Numbered from the stretch's first letter, positions 1 to 8,778 are shown. The stretch is DNA of 64,000 nt from Oscillospiraceae bacterium (GCA_016298065.1 JAEDDN010000001.1:186001-250000); one strand, 5' to 3'. Notes: generated by a model not told the origin, from the sequence alone. Program-made: numbers and translations.

Positions 1-260
1 TTGTATATGACAGCGCACTTATAAATGCAGAGGTTGAGCGCAAGGATTTAAAGGTATATGCTATTCCGGCTACAAATATGGCTATGGAAAACGGCTTAAA
101 GGGCTTAGCTAACATTATACTTTTAGGTCAGGCTATAAAGGCAGCGGGCTTTACAACACTTGACAGTATGATTGACGCTATAACTAAATCAATACCTGCT
201 AAAAAAGCACATTTATTAGAGCCGAATATTAAGGCTTTAAAGATGGGATATGAATATTAA
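1..260 (+). CDS. 2-oxoacid:ferredoxin oxidoreductase gamma subunit, C-terminal part (partial)
   Basis: The reading frame is already open at base 3 and runs to the stop at 258-260; the start lies outside the window. The visible 85 residues, including KVYAIPATNMA and a tail ending KKAHLLEPNIKALKMGYEY, match the C-terminus of the small gamma subunit (KorC/PorC/IorB type) of 2-oxoacid:ferredoxin oxidoreductases. These cytoplasmic enzymes oxidatively decarboxylate 2-oxoacids to acyl-CoA with reduction of ferredoxin. The catalytic thiamine-diphosphate subunit is presumably encoded just upstream, outside the window. Which 2-oxoacid is used cannot be told from this fragment. A strong hairpin terminator follows, so this is probably the last gene of its operon. 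Confidence 0.75.
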   Translation, partial: VYDSALINAEVERKDLKVYAIPATNMAMENGLKGLANIILLGQAIKAAGFTTLDSMIDAITKSIPAKKAHLLEPNIKALKMGYEY

Positions 261-268
261 AAAGTAAT

Positions 269-316
269 TTAAGCCTACGGTAATTTATTTTTGGTTTGCC
301 GTAGGCTTAATAATTT
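269..316 (+). terminator. intrinsic terminator after the oxidoreductase gene
   Basis: A 10-base-pair inverted repeat (AAGCCTACGG at 271-280 with CCGTAGGCTT at 299-308) is followed by an AT-rich run. It lies 10 bases past the stop codon and separates this operon from glnN. Confidence 0.8.
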
Positions 317-362
317 GCACACTTTAGACAAATTATAGGTTTTGCCGTTAAGATATGTTTAC

Positions 363-391
363 TTGCAAAAGGTGCGTTTTAGTGGTAAAAT
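363..391 (+). promoter_or_regulatory. predicted sigma-A promoter of glnN
   Basis: TTGCAA at 363-368 and TAAAAT at 386-391 are separated by exactly 17 bases, about 49 bases before the glnN start codon. No glutamine riboswitch-like structure was recognised in the leader. Confidence 0.6.
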
Positions 392-439
392 AATTAAGAT
401 AATTAAATACTTAAAAAAGCTTTTAAAGGAGTACGGTTT

Positions 440-2530
440 ATGAGTTTAGAAAGTTTTGACTTTAATAACTTTGGCAGTAATGTATTTAATGATGCCGTAA
501 TGCGAGAGAAATTGCCTAAATCTACATATAATGAACTTAAAAGGTCCATTATTGAGGGTTTACCGTTAAAGCCTGATATTGCGGATATAGTAGCCGAAGC
601 AATGAAGGACTGGGCGGTAGAAAAGGGAGTAACACACTTTACTCACTGGTTCCAGCCTATGACAAATATCACCGCAGGTAAGCACGACAGCTTTATTGTA
701 CCGACAAAAGACGGCAGAGTAATGCTCGAATTTTCGGGAAAAGAGTTAATAAAGGGCGAGCCTGATGCTTCGAGCTTTCCGAACGGCGGGCTTAGAAACA
801 CCTTTGAGGCAAGAGGCTATACGGCGTGGGACTGCACCTCGCCTGCATTTATAAAAGATCGTACTTTATATATTCCTACAGCTTTTTGCTCATATACAGG
901 CGAAGCCTTAGATACCAAAACTCCGCTTTTGAGATCTATGGAGGTTATTTCCGAGCAGGCAATGAGAGTGTTAAGCCTTTTCGGCAACACCACATCTGCA
1001 AAGGTTATACCTACAGTTGGAGCAGAGCAGGAATACTTCCTTATAGACAGAGCGCTTTATGAAAAAAGGCTTGACCTAAAGATTTGCGGAAGAACTTTAT
1101 TCGGTGCAAATCCTCCTAAAGGTCAGGAAATGGACGACCACTATTTTGGCAGAATCAGAATAAGAGTGGCAAAATTTATGAGCGAGCTCGACGAAGAGCT
1201 TTGGAAATTGGGCGTAACCTCAAAGACCGAACACAATGAGGTTGCTCCTGCACAGCACGAATTAGCTCCTATTTTTGACTCGGTTAATATAGCTTGCGAT
1301 CACAACCAGCTCACAATGGAAACCATGCGTGTGATAGCTAAGAAAAACTCACTTGCGTGTCTTTTGCACGAAAAGCCGTTTAACGGAATAAACGGTTCGG
1401 GTAAGCACAATAACTGGTCGCTTTCTACCGACGACGGTATAAACTTGTTTGAACCGGGTAAAAACCCTTACGAAAATATGCAGTTTTTGATATTCCTTTG
1501 TGCTGTTATCAGCGGTGTGGACGATTATGCAGATTTACTTCGTATGTCTGCCGCTAATGTAGGCAACGACCACCGCTTAGGCGGAAACGAAGCTCCTCCT
1601 GCAATTATTTCTATTTTCTTAGGCGAGCAGCTTACAGATGTGCTTAAATCTATTGCTAACGGAGATGTGCCGGACTTGCACGCTTCAAGCATACTTCAGA
1701 TGGGCGTTGAAACCCTGCCTAAATTACAGCGTGACGGAAGCGACAGAAACCGTACTTCGCCGTTTGCGTTTACAGGCAACAAGTTTGAGTTCAGAATGGT
1801 TGGCTCGAGCGCATCTATCGCTTGTGCAAACTGGGTGCTTAACACAATAGTTGCAGAAAGCTTAAGCAAAATGGCTGACAGACTTGAAGATGCGCCTGAC
1901 TTTGACAATGAAGTAAAACTTATCGTTAAGGACACTATAAAAAATCACGGAAAAATTATCTTTAACGGTAATAACTATACTAAGGATTGGGTTGACGAAG
2001 CTCAAAAAAGAGGCTTACCGAATCTTAAGGATACTGTTGACGCCGCAGGCGCTTATATAAATCCGAAAAACATTGAGGTTTTAAATAAGTACAAGGTGCT
2101 TACTCCGATAGAGTGCCAGTCAAGATATGAAATTACTCTTGAAAACTATTCAAAGATAATAAATATCGAAGCTAACACAATGCTTGAAATGATAAACAGA
2201 CAGATATTGCCTGCTACGATTGATTATATCGGCGGTATTGCCGAAAGCTATTATAAGCTTACTAAGGCAGGTATTGATAACAATAGTATGAAACAGATGT
2301 TAGCTAACCTTTCTGATTTAACTGATAAGTTAAGCATTAGCGCAAATGAACTTGAAAAATTGCTCTTTAACGCTCGCTCGCTTTCAAGTGTAGAGGAAGC
2401 TACATACTACAGAGATAACGTTTTAGTTAAGATGAACGAGGTAAGAAAAATAGCAGACAGTATAGAGGTAATCACCGCTGATTCAAGCTGGCCTATGCCA
2501 AGCTATACCGATTTGCTTCACAGAGTATAA
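440..2530 (+). CDS. glnN: type III glutamine synthetase
   Basis: This enzyme makes glutamine from glutamate, ammonia and ATP in the cytoplasm. At 696 residues it has the length of the GSIII class, against about 450 for GSI. The active-site blocks are visible: GAEQEYFLID near residue 193 (metal and glutamate binding), HNEVAPAQHE near 264, NGSGKHNNWS near 317 (ATP/glutamate loop) and RLGGNEAPPAI near 379. The C-terminal third is the long extension found only in GSIII. The ATG is preceded by AAAGGAG at 425-431. The gene has its own promoter and a double terminator, so it is monocistronic. The downstream AlsT-family carrier could import glutamine or alanine, which would give a nitrogen-assimilation pair, but that link is inference. 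Confidence 0.93.
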   Translation: MSLESFDFNNFGSNVFNDAVMREKLPKSTYNELKRSIIEGLPLKPDIADIVAEAMKDWAVEKGVTHFTHWFQPMTNITAGKHDSFIVPTKDGRVMLEFSGKELIKGEPDASSFPNGGLRNTFEARGYTAWDCTSPAFIKDRTLYIPTAFCSYTGEALDTKTPLLRSMEVISEQAMRVLSLFGNTTSAKVIPTVGAEQEYFLIDRALYEKRLDLKICGRTLFGANPPKGQEMDDHYFGRIRIRVAKFMSELDEELWKLGVTSKTEHNEVAPAQHELAPIFDSVNIACDHNQLTMETMRVIAKKNSLACLLHEKPFNGINGSGKHNNWSLSTDDGINLFEPGKNPYENMQFLIFLCAVISGVDDYADLLRMSAANVGNDHRLGGNEAPPAIISIFLGEQLTDVLKSIANGDVPDLHASSILQMGVETLPKLQRDGSDRNRTSPFAFTGNKFEFRMVGSSASIACANWVLNTIVAESLSKMADRLEDAPDFDNEVKLIVKDTIKNHGKIIFNGNNYTKDWVDEAQKRGLPNLKDTVDAAGAYINPKNIEVLNKYKVLTPIECQSRYEITLENYSKIINIEANTMLEMINRQILPATIDYIGGIAESYYKLTKAGIDNNSMKQMLANLSDLTDKLSISANELEKLLFNARSLSSVEEATYYRDNVLVKMNEVRKIADSIEVITADSSWPMPSYTDLLHRV

Positions 2531-2534
2531 GTAT

Positions 2535-2605
2535 AAAAAAGCTTCGCTTATGCGAAGCTTTTTTAATTAAAAGGCATAATTTTATTATGCCTTTTAATTT
2601 TTTGC
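2535..2605 (+). terminator. tandem intrinsic terminators after glnN
   Basis: Two consecutive hairpins: AAAAAAGCTTCGC (2535-2547) with GCGAAGCTTTTTT (2552-2564), then AATTAAAAGGCATAA (2565-2579) with TTATGCCTTTTAATT (2585-2599), each followed by T residues. Confidence 0.85.
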
Positions 2606-2650
2606 TTTTTTTCGGAATATATATAACTAAAAAACGAAAAGGAGCAGTAT

Positions 2651-4027
2651 ATGAGTCAGCTTTTGGAACGCTTGGATAAATTTATATGGGGCCCTGTAAC
2701 GCTTTTGTTTATGGCAGGAGTGGGGATTTACTTTACTTTTCGCACCGGATTTTTTCAGATTTTTAATATAAAGGATATATTCTCTCAAACTATCGGTTCG
2801 GCATTTAAAAAGAAAAATAAGTCTGATAAAAATTCGATTTCACCCTTTGCGGCTACTGCTACGGCGCTTGCAGGAACAATGGGAACAGGCAATATCGTAG
2901 GTATAGCCACAGCGCTTGTCGCAGGCGGTGCAGGCGCAATTTTTTGGATGTGGGTAAGCTCATTTTTCGGTATGATGACAAAATATGCGGAAATAGTTTT
3001 AGCGGTACATTTTAGGACTAAAAACCAAAAGGGAGAAAACGTCGGCGGACCTATGTATTACATAGAAAACGGTTTGGGTAAAAGGTGGCTTGCCGTACTT
3101 TTTGCGGTATTTTGCATAATAGCCTCATTTGGTATAGGCAATATGACTCAGGTAAATTCCATTGTGCTTTCTATGAATTCCTCACTTAATACAAATAATC
3201 TTATTATAGGAATAATTGTCGCTTTGTTTGCAGGAATAGCCTTAATCGGCGGAGTAAAGCGTATTGCAGGGATAACCTCTGCCATAATACCGTTTTTGTC
3301 GATATTTTATTTTGTAGGCTCTGCTGTAGCGCTTATTATAAATGCAGATAAACTCCCACAGGCGTTTAATCAAATTATAACCGAAGCTTTTGATATAAAA
3401 GCTGTTTCGGGTGGGGTATTCGGATATGCTTTTTTAAATTCCGTAAGGCTCGGTTTTTCACGAGGCGTATTTTCAAACGAAGCAGGCTTAGGCTCTGCGC
3501 CTATTGCACACGCTGCTTCAGCTCAAACAAGCCCCGTAAAACAGGGAATGTGGGGGATTTTTGAAGTCTTTTTGGATACTGTAGTGGTATGTACGATAAC
3601 CGCCCTTGTAATAATAACTTCCGGAATGTTAGACACTACATATGACGGAGCCGGTTTAACGCTTGCCTCTTATTCTCAGTCCTTAGGTAGCTTTGCTTCG
3701 TACTTTTTAATGTTTTCTATAGTGCTTTTTGCATTTGCTACGATAATAGGCTGGGCGTATTACGGCGAAAAAAGCGTGGAATATTTATCGGGAAATAAAA
3801 ATATGATACTACTTTACAGATGCGTTTATATAGCGTGTATCGTTATCGGCTCGGTGATGAGCCTTAATACCGTTTGGTGTATAAGCGACATATTTAACGG
3901 ACTTATGGCAATACCTAACCTCATAGCAGTAACCGTTTTAAGTCCTGTGGTTATAAGCCTTACAAAAGACTATAAAAAAGGCTTATCAAAGGGAAAAAGT
4001 ATGAAAAAAAGCCCTGAAAGTAAGTAA
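2651..4027 (+). CDS. alsT: sodium:amino acid (alanine/glutamine) symporter, AlsT/AGCS family
   Basis: This is an integral membrane carrier that takes up alanine, glycine or glutamine with sodium. The 458-residue protein has the usual family length, about ten hydrophobic helices, and the AGCS signatures GTMGTGNIVGIATA near residue 75 and GGPMYYIENGLG near residue 134, plus FSRGVFSNEAGLGSAPIAHA in the middle. The start is an ATG with AAAAGGAG eight bases upstream. The gene stands alone: the glnN terminators lie upstream and about 220 AT-rich bases lie downstream. The substrate cannot be decided from sequence; the position next to glutamine synthetase makes glutamine an attractive candidate. Confidence 0.9.
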   Translation: MSQLLERLDKFIWGPVTLLFMAGVGIYFTFRTGFFQIFNIKDIFSQTIGSAFKKKNKSDKNSISPFAATATALAGTMGTGNIVGIATALVAGGAGAIFWMWVSSFFGMMTKYAEIVLAVHFRTKNQKGENVGGPMYYIENGLGKRWLAVLFAVFCIIASFGIGNMTQVNSIVLSMNSSLNTNNLIIGIIVALFAGIALIGGVKRIAGITSAIIPFLSIFYFVGSAVALIINADKLPQAFNQIITEAFDIKAVSGGVFGYAFLNSVRLGFSRGVFSNEAGLGSAPIAHAASAQTSPVKQGMWGIFEVFLDTVVVCTITALVIITSGMLDTTYDGAGLTLASYSQSLGSFASYFLMFSIVLFAFATIIGWAYYGEKSVEYLSGNKNMILLYRCVYIACIVIGSVMSLNTVWCISDIFNGLMAIPNLIAVTVLSPVVISLTKDYKKGLSKGKSMKKSPESK

Positions 4028-4177
4028 AATCCAAAAAAATAGGCTCAAAGATAAAAATTTAGAGTAAAAAACGCTAAAATTTAAAGAAATATAAAGAAAA
4101 TCAGCAAAAATATGATATAATATTAAAATAAAAGCTTATAATCTTAAATATACCGCTAAAAGTGCTAAAAATAAACA

Positions 4178-4226
4178 TTGTATATAATTTGGCTTAATGT
4201 TATAGTGTATTTATTATGTATACACT
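4178..4226 (+). promoter_or_regulatory. predicted promoter with overlapping palindrome for the aspartate-pathway cluster
   Basis: TTGTAT (4178-4183), a 17-base spacer and TATAGT (4201-4206) form a promoter. A 7-base inverted repeat, AGTGTAT (4204-4210) and ATACACT (4220-4226) separated by 9 bases, overlaps the -10 box and the likely transcription start, the classic position for a repressor operator. No T-box or lysine riboswitch was recognised. The rest of 4028-4247 is AT-rich with no gene. Confidence 0.45.
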
Positions 4227-4247
4227 TGTTTTTGGGTGGTGGACTGT

Positions 4248-4682
4248 ATGGAGAATGAAACCAAAAAGCTTGTGATTAGTTCAGAGGTTTTGCCGGCGGT
4301 GTTTTTAAAGGTGCTGGAAGCAAAAAAACTGCTTTCCAAGGGAGTGGCAAAAAACTCCACCGATGCGTGTAAAATGGTAGGTGTATCAAGAAGCGCATTT
4401 TATAAATATAAAGACTGCGTTTCACCTTATGACGATAAACACCAAAGCAAAACAATAACCATTTATTTAAGGTTAAGCGATGAGCCGGGCGTGCTTTCAT
4501 CGGTACTTACAACGCTATACCGTTATGAAGCGAACATCTTAACGCTCAATCAAAATATACCTATTGAAAGGGTAGCGGACGTTACCGTTACAATTCGTAT
4601 AAATCCCTCAAAAACAAATTTCAATGAAATAAAAAGCGACGTTAAGCAGATTGACGGCGTTGTGGAATGTAAAAAAATATAG
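4248..4682 (+). CDS. ACT domain-containing protein, PheB/UPF0735 family
   Basis: The N-terminal half (STDACKMVGVSRSAFYKYKD, about residues 35-55) resembles a helix-turn-helix. The C-terminal half (about residues 65-144, with LRLSDEPGVLSSVLTTLYRY) is an ACT domain of the kind that binds amino acids. Members of this family sit next to pheA or hom in Firmicutes and are thought to be regulators, but no biochemical role is firmly established. I chose the ATG at 4248, preceded by GGTGG, over the in-frame GTG at 4236. The gene lies 18 bases before hom and is very likely cotranscribed, so it may sense threonine, methionine or another aspartate-family amino acid (inference). Confidence 0.8.
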   Translation: MENETKKLVISSEVLPAVFLKVLEAKKLLSKGVAKNSTDACKMVGVSRSAFYKYKDCVSPYDDKHQSKTITIYLRLSDEPGVLSSVLTTLYRYEANILTLNQNIPIERVADVTVTIRINPSKTNFNEIKSDVKQIDGVVECKKI

Positions 4683-4700
4683 GATAAAGAAGGTTTTAAT

Positions 4701-5939
4701 ATGGTTAATATAGCGGTTTTAGGTCACGGCGTAGTTGGCTCGGGCGTAGTTGAGGTAATAGATACAAACTACGGCCATATAGCAAAAAATCTCGGCCAGG
4801 CAATAAATATAAAAAGAATCCTTGATTTAAGAGAATTTGACGTGCCTTATTCTTATAAGTTTACAAAAGACTTTGACGATATATTAAACGACGACGAGAT
4901 TTCTATTGTAGTTGAGGTTATGGGCGGAATAAACCCCGCATACGATTTTGCAAAGAAGGCTTTAAGCCGTAAAAAAAGCGTTGTAACTTCAAATAAAGAG
5001 CTGGTTGCGGCTAAGGGCGCAGAGCTACTTAAAATAGCAAAGGAAAATAACGTAAACTTTTATTTCGAAGCAAGCGTAGGCGGCGGTATTCCGATTATAA
5101 TGCCTATGCACTCCTGTCTTGCGGCAAATGTTATCGATGAGGTTGCAGGTATCCTAAACGGAACCACAAACTATATTTTAACTAAAATGATAAGAGAGAA
5201 TATGTCCTTTGAGGATGCTTTAAAATTAGCACAGCATTTGGGATATGCCGAAAGAAATCCTTCGGCAGACGTTGACGGTCACGACGCCTGCAGAAAGATA
5301 TGTATACTTGCATCACTTGCTTACGGAAAGCATATATATCCCGAAAACGTATACACTCAAGGTATTACCGATATATCGCTTGAGGACGTTGAGTATGCAG
5401 ATAACTGTGGCTGTGTGGTAAAACTTATCGGCAGAACTAAAAAGCTCAGTAATGAAAGCGGAGATATACTCTGTATGGTATCTCCGGCGTTTATCAGCAA
5501 TCAAAGCCAACTCGGCGTAATAGACGACGTGTTTAACGGTATTATGGTAAGAGGAAACGCCACAGGCGACGTTGTATTTTACGGTAAGGGAGCAGGTAAA
5601 CTGCCTACCGCAAGCGCAGTTGTAGGTGACGTTATAGCCGCCGCTAAGAGATTTAAAACCACCGAGTCGCTTACTTGGGAGGACGACGGCAAAAATCACG
5701 TTGTAGATTATAAAACTACCAGCGTGCCGTTTTATGTAAGATGTAAAGGTGAAAACGCCGAAAGCATTATATGCGAAATTTTTGATGATATAGAATTTTT
5801 GTCAAGAAAAAATAAACCCGATAACGAGCAGGCATTTATAACTGCAGAGCTTTTAGAAAGCGATTTTGACAGTAAGATAGAAAAGCTGTCACAAAAGGGT
5901 ATTGAGGTCATAAATTACATCAGGGTATTAAACTATTAG
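4701..5939 (+). CDS. hom: homoserine dehydrogenase
   Basis: The enzyme reduces aspartate semialdehyde to homoserine, the branch point to threonine and methionine. The N-terminus carries a Rossmann dinucleotide motif (LGHGVVGSGV, residues 7-16). The central catalytic domain contains NKELVAAKG, GGGIPII and GILNGTTNYIL, followed by the DVDGHDACRK block. The C-terminal 80 residues look like an ACT domain, consistent with feedback control by threonine, and the total of 412 residues fits the ACT-containing class. The gene lies between the ACT regulator and lysC in one apparent operon; thrB and thrC are not in the window. Confidence 0.93.
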   Translation: MVNIAVLGHGVVGSGVVEVIDTNYGHIAKNLGQAINIKRILDLREFDVPYSYKFTKDFDDILNDDEISIVVEVMGGINPAYDFAKKALSRKKSVVTSNKELVAAKGAELLKIAKENNVNFYFEASVGGGIPIIMPMHSCLAANVIDEVAGILNGTTNYILTKMIRENMSFEDALKLAQHLGYAERNPSADVDGHDACRKICILASLAYGKHIYPENVYTQGITDISLEDVEYADNCGCVVKLIGRTKKLSNESGDILCMVSPAFISNQSQLGVIDDVFNGIMVRGNATGDVVFYGKGAGKLPTASAVVGDVIAAAKRFKTTESLTWEDDGKNHVVDYKTTSVPFYVRCKGENAESIICEIFDDIEFLSRKNKPDNEQAFITAELLESDFDSKIEKLSQKGIEVINYIRVLNY

Positions 5940-5980
5940 TGTTGGTTATTTACCCGTAAAAATATATTGGAGGTTAACAA

Positions 5981-7186
5981 ATGGGCTTAGTAGTTCAAAA
6001 GTTCGGAGGAACTTCGGTTAAAGACGCCGAGAGAATAAAAAATGTGGCAAAAATCGTAACCGATACCTACGCAAAGGGAAACAATGTAGTGGTTGTTGTG
6101 TCTGCACAAGGTGATACAACCGATGATTTAATTGAAAAGGCGGCTGAAATAAATCCAAATCCTTCAAAAAGGGAAATGGACGTACTCCTTTCAACAGGTG
6201 AGCAAATTTCGATATCACTGCTTGCAATGGCCATAGAGAAATTAGGTTATCCTGTAGTTTCCTTAACAGGCTGGCAGGCAGGCTTTATGACAAATTCCAA
6301 TTATTCAAACGCCAGAATAAGAAAAATTGAAAGCGAAAGACTGCACATTGAGCTTGACAAGAAAAACATAGTTATTGTTGCAGGATTTCAGGGCATAAAC
6401 CGCTATGACGATATAACTACCTTGGGCAGAGGCGGTTCTGATACCAGCGCAGTTGCCCTGGCGGCAACCCTGCACGCTGATATTTGCCAGATTTACACCG
6501 ACGTTGACGGAGTATATACGGCAGACCCGAGAATTGTGCCGAATGCTGTTAAATTAGACGAGATTTCTTATGACGAAATGCTTGAGCTTGCATCTTTGGG
6601 CGCACAGGTTTTGCATAACCGTTCGGTAGAAATGGCAAAGAAATATAACGTAAAGCTTGAAGTGTTGTCAAGCTATGAGAATAAACCGGGAACTGAGGTT
6701 AAGGAGGTAATTAAAGTGGAAAAAATGTTAATTAAGGGTGTTGCAAAGGATGACGATGTAGCAAGAGTTGCGATAGTGGGTTTACCTGACAGACCGGGTG
6801 TTGCGTTCCAGGTATTTTCTCAGCTTGCAAAGGCAAAAATCAATGTAGATATTATCTTGCAATCTATAGGACGTGACGGCAAAAAGGACATAAGCATTAC
6901 GGTGCCTACCTCTCAAAAGGACAGCGCAATAGAGTGCTTAAATGAGTGTAAGGATTTACTCAATGCCGAAAAAATCGAGCTTGACGACAATGTTTCAAAA
7001 GTTTCAATAGTCGGAGCAGGTATGCAGTCAAATCCGGGCGTTGCCGCAAAAATGTTTGAGGCTTTGTTTGAAGCAGACATAAACATAAAGATGATTTCCA
7101 CAAGTGAAATAAAGATTTCCGTGCTTATTGATAAGGATAAGAGCAAAAAAGCTATCAGCGTTATTCACGACGCTTTTGAATTTTAA
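5981..7186 (+). CDS. lysC: aspartate kinase, alpha subunit
   Basis: This kinase phosphorylates aspartate, the first step to lysine, threonine, methionine and diaminopimelate. The kinase domain begins VVQKFGGTSVKDAERI (residues 4-19) and includes the TTLGRGGSDTSAVALA nucleotide loop near residue 148. Two ACT domains follow (about 260-330 and 340-401), as expected for a lysine-inhibited enzyme of 401 residues. The gene is 41 bases after hom with a good ribosome site (GGAGG). An internal start for a separate beta subunit is annotated as its own feature. Confidence 0.93.
   Translation: MGLVVQKFGGTSVKDAERIKNVAKIVTDTYAKGNNVVVVVSAQGDTTDDLIEKAAEINPNPSKREMDVLLSTGEQISISLLAMAIEKLGYPVVSLTGWQAGFMTNSNYSNARIRKIESERLHIELDKKNIVIVAGFQGINRYDDITTLGRGGSDTSAVALAATLHADICQIYTDVDGVYTADPRIVPNAVKLDEISYDEMLELASLGAQVLHNRSVEMAKKYNVKLEVLSSYENKPGTEVKEVIKVEKMLIKGVAKDDDVARVAIVGLPDRPGVAFQVFSQLAKAKINVDIILQSIGRDGKKDISITVPTSQKDSAIECLNECKDLLNAEKIELDDNVSKVSIVGAGMQSNPGVAAKMFEALFEADINIKMISTSEIKISVLIDKDKSKKAISVIHDAFEF
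6716..7186 (+). CDS. aspartate kinase beta subunit from an internal in-frame start
   Basis: Inside lysC, AAGGAGGT at 6701-6708 is a perfect Shine-Dalgarno sequence placed 7 bases before an in-frame GTG at codon 246 (6716), with an in-frame ATG three codons later (6725). Initiation here would give a 156-residue protein consisting only of the two ACT domains. In Bacillus subtilis aspartokinase II the beta subunit is made in this way, from an internal start at about codon 247, and assembles with the full-length alpha chain. The position match is seen in the sequence; actual use of the start here is inferred. Confidence 0.65.
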   Translation: MEKMLIKGVAKDDDVARVAIVGLPDRPGVAFQVFSQLAKAKINVDIILQSIGRDGKKDISITVPTSQKDSAIECLNECKDLLNAEKIELDDNVSKVSIVGAGMQSNPGVAAKMFEALFEADINIKMISTSEIKISVLIDKDKSKKAISVIHDAFEF

Positions 7187-7197
7187 ATTAAATTTTT

Positions 7198-7230
7198 ACG
7201 GGGCGACCTATATTGTGTCGCCCTGTGATT
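7198..7230 (+). terminator. weak hairpin terminator after lysC
   Basis: GGGCGAC (7201-7207) pairs with GTCGCCC (7217-7223), extended by three more pairs including one G-U, and is followed by GATTTTTA. It would reduce, but perhaps not abolish, readthrough into the phosphatase gene. Confidence 0.55.
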
Positions 7231-7248
7231 TTTAAAGAGGGTTAGATA

Positions 7249-7905
7249 ATGATTAAGCTTGTTATATTCGATTTGGACGGAACTATCATAGATTCACTGC
7301 AGGATTTAGCGGATTCGGTGAATTTTGCGCTGAAAAAATCCTCTCTTGAACAAAAAACCTTAGACCAAATAAGAAGCTTTATCGGAAACGGTGTAAATAA
7401 GTTAATTGAACGCTCGATTTATCCGAAAAAGGATAAAGAGCTGTTTTTAAAAGTAAGAGCAGATTTTAAAAATTATTATGAAGAAAACTGTGTAACAAAT
7501 TCCAAAGCCTTTGACGGAATATCGGATTTATTTAAAGCGCTTAATGAAAGTAAAATCGCTGTAGCAGTGCTCACAAATAAAACCGAGGTGTTTGCAAAAA
7601 AGATAATATATGATGTTTTTGACGACTGCGAAATTTATAAAGTAGTAGGTCAAAGTGAAATAATTCCTCCAAAGCCGGATACAAAAGGACTTGCCTTACT
7701 GCTTGAAGATATGGGAGTATCGGCTTCGGAGTGTTTATATGTAGGTGACAGCGAGGTTGATGTTATAACTGCCCATGCTATGAATATAGAGTGTATAGGT
7801 GTGTCGTGGGGCTACAGAAGCGTAGACGAGCTAAAAAGTGCGAATGCCGACTATATAGCTTATAGTTCTGATGAGGTGTTAAAAATAATTTGCGAAAAAA
7901 TCTAA
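7249..7905 (+). CDS. HAD-family hydrolase, phosphoglycolate phosphatase-like
   Basis: This is a cytoplasmic phosphatase of the haloacid dehalogenase superfamily, 218 residues. The nucleophile motif is IFDLDGTIIDSL (residues 6-17), with an alpha-helical cap (residues 20-85). Motif II is the LTNKT stretch, motif III the Lys in PPKPDTKG and motif IV the acidic YVGDSEVDV. These features fit the Gph/PgpP subgroup, which acts on phosphoglycolate, pyrophosphate or other small phosphomonoesters. The exact substrate cannot be assigned. It follows lysC after a weak hairpin and has no obvious functional tie to it. Confidence 0.8.
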   Translation: MIKLVIFDLDGTIIDSLQDLADSVNFALKKSSLEQKTLDQIRSFIGNGVNKLIERSIYPKKDKELFLKVRADFKNYYEENCVTNSKAFDGISDLFKALNESKIAVAVLTNKTEVFAKKIIYDVFDDCEIYKVVGQSEIIPPKPDTKGLALLLEDMGVSASECLYVGDSEVDVITAHAMNIECIGVSWGYRSVDELKSANADYIAYSSDEVLKIICEKI

Positions 7906-7912
7906 AAAGCAC

Positions 7913-7941
7913 TTGCTAAATGGCAAATTTTTCTTTATAAT
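7913..7941 (+). promoter_or_regulatory. predicted promoter of the zinc-ribbon membrane protein gene
   Basis: TTGCTA (7913-7918) and a perfect TATAAT (7936-7941) with a 17-base spacer lie 35 bases before the start codon. Confidence 0.7.
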
Positions 7942-7976
7942 AAAGGTAAATTTAAGTTTAGTAGGGAGGAAGTATA

Positions 7977-8771
7977 ATGAGTAATAATATATGTTCCTGT
8001 TGCGGTCAAATATTAGAAGACGGCGTAAAGTTTTGCACCTTTTGCGGAATGGAAGTACCTCATAATAAAAATAACGAGGCTAAAAATAACGCAGAAGAAA
8101 TTAAAGATAAAGAAAGTGCAAATATAAAGCCTGACGAAAGTACGACAGAAGATAACACTACCGAAAATATAAGCTTTGATACAGTAGAACCTGATGACGA
8201 TTCTGATGAAGGTTTTACGGAAAGCGAAATACCCGATATAACAACAACTACCGTAAGCGCTTATAATGAACGTTCGTATTATACGCCTGATAATACTTCT
8301 TTTAGTCAAATAAACACAGACGAAAAACCGCCTAAAAAGAGCAAATACTATCCTATATCAAGCTTTGGATATGTAGGATATACTATTCTTTTTTGTGTTC
8401 CTGTAATCGGCTGGATTTTTGCGATTGTATGGGCGTGCGGAGGTACCAAAAACATAAATCGCCGCCGTTATGCAAGGGCTACAATAATAATGGCTCTGAT
8501 AAGTATAATGCTTTGGGTAGGTGCTTATTTCTTATTTATAAAGGTCTATACACACTATAAGGATAAGAGCTTAAAAGAATTAGCAGGTAATGCTACTCAA
8601 ATAACAAATGTTATAACCGGCGACAGTGAAGCTACAGCTGACACCTCTACAGACAAGGCTTTAAACGAAACAAGCAGTCAAGTGACCTCACAACAGATAA
8701 GCGAAGAAGCATCAGATGAGACAGCCGATGCTGTAGATAATATGGATACACAGCGTGGGCTTAGTAACTAA
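7977..8771 (+). CDS. zinc-ribbon membrane protein of unknown function
   Basis: The 264-residue protein starts with a zinc ribbon made of two Cys pairs (C6-C9 and C20-C23). A long acidic, Ser/Thr-rich linker (about 30-120) follows, then two hydrophobic segments (about 131-155 and 168-190) joined by a short basic loop, then a polar, Thr/Ser/Asp-rich tail. The zinc ribbon and linker should be cytoplasmic; with two membrane spans the tail returns to the same side. Zinc-ribbon proteins of this layout are common in Clostridia, but I do not know a function. The start has a strong GGGAGGAAG ribosome site. It has its own promoter and terminator. Confidence 0.75.
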   Translation: MSNNICSCCGQILEDGVKFCTFCGMEVPHNKNNEAKNNAEEIKDKESANIKPDESTTEDNTTENISFDTVEPDDDSDEGFTESEIPDITTTTVSAYNERSYYTPDNTSFSQINTDEKPPKKSKYYPISSFGYVGYTILFCVPVIGWIFAIVWACGGTKNINRRRYARATIIMALISIMLWVGAYFLFIKVYTHYKDKSLKELAGNATQITNVITGDSEATADTSTDKALNETSSQVTSQQISEEASDETADAVDNMDTQRGLSN

Positions 8772-8778
8772 ACAAACT

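Noticed and set aside
4228..4250. GGGTGGTGG near the ACT gene as a T-box signature
   Set aside because: The T-box core (AGGGTGGNACCGCG) is not present and there is no stem I or terminator; the bases act better as a ribosome site for the ATG at 4248.
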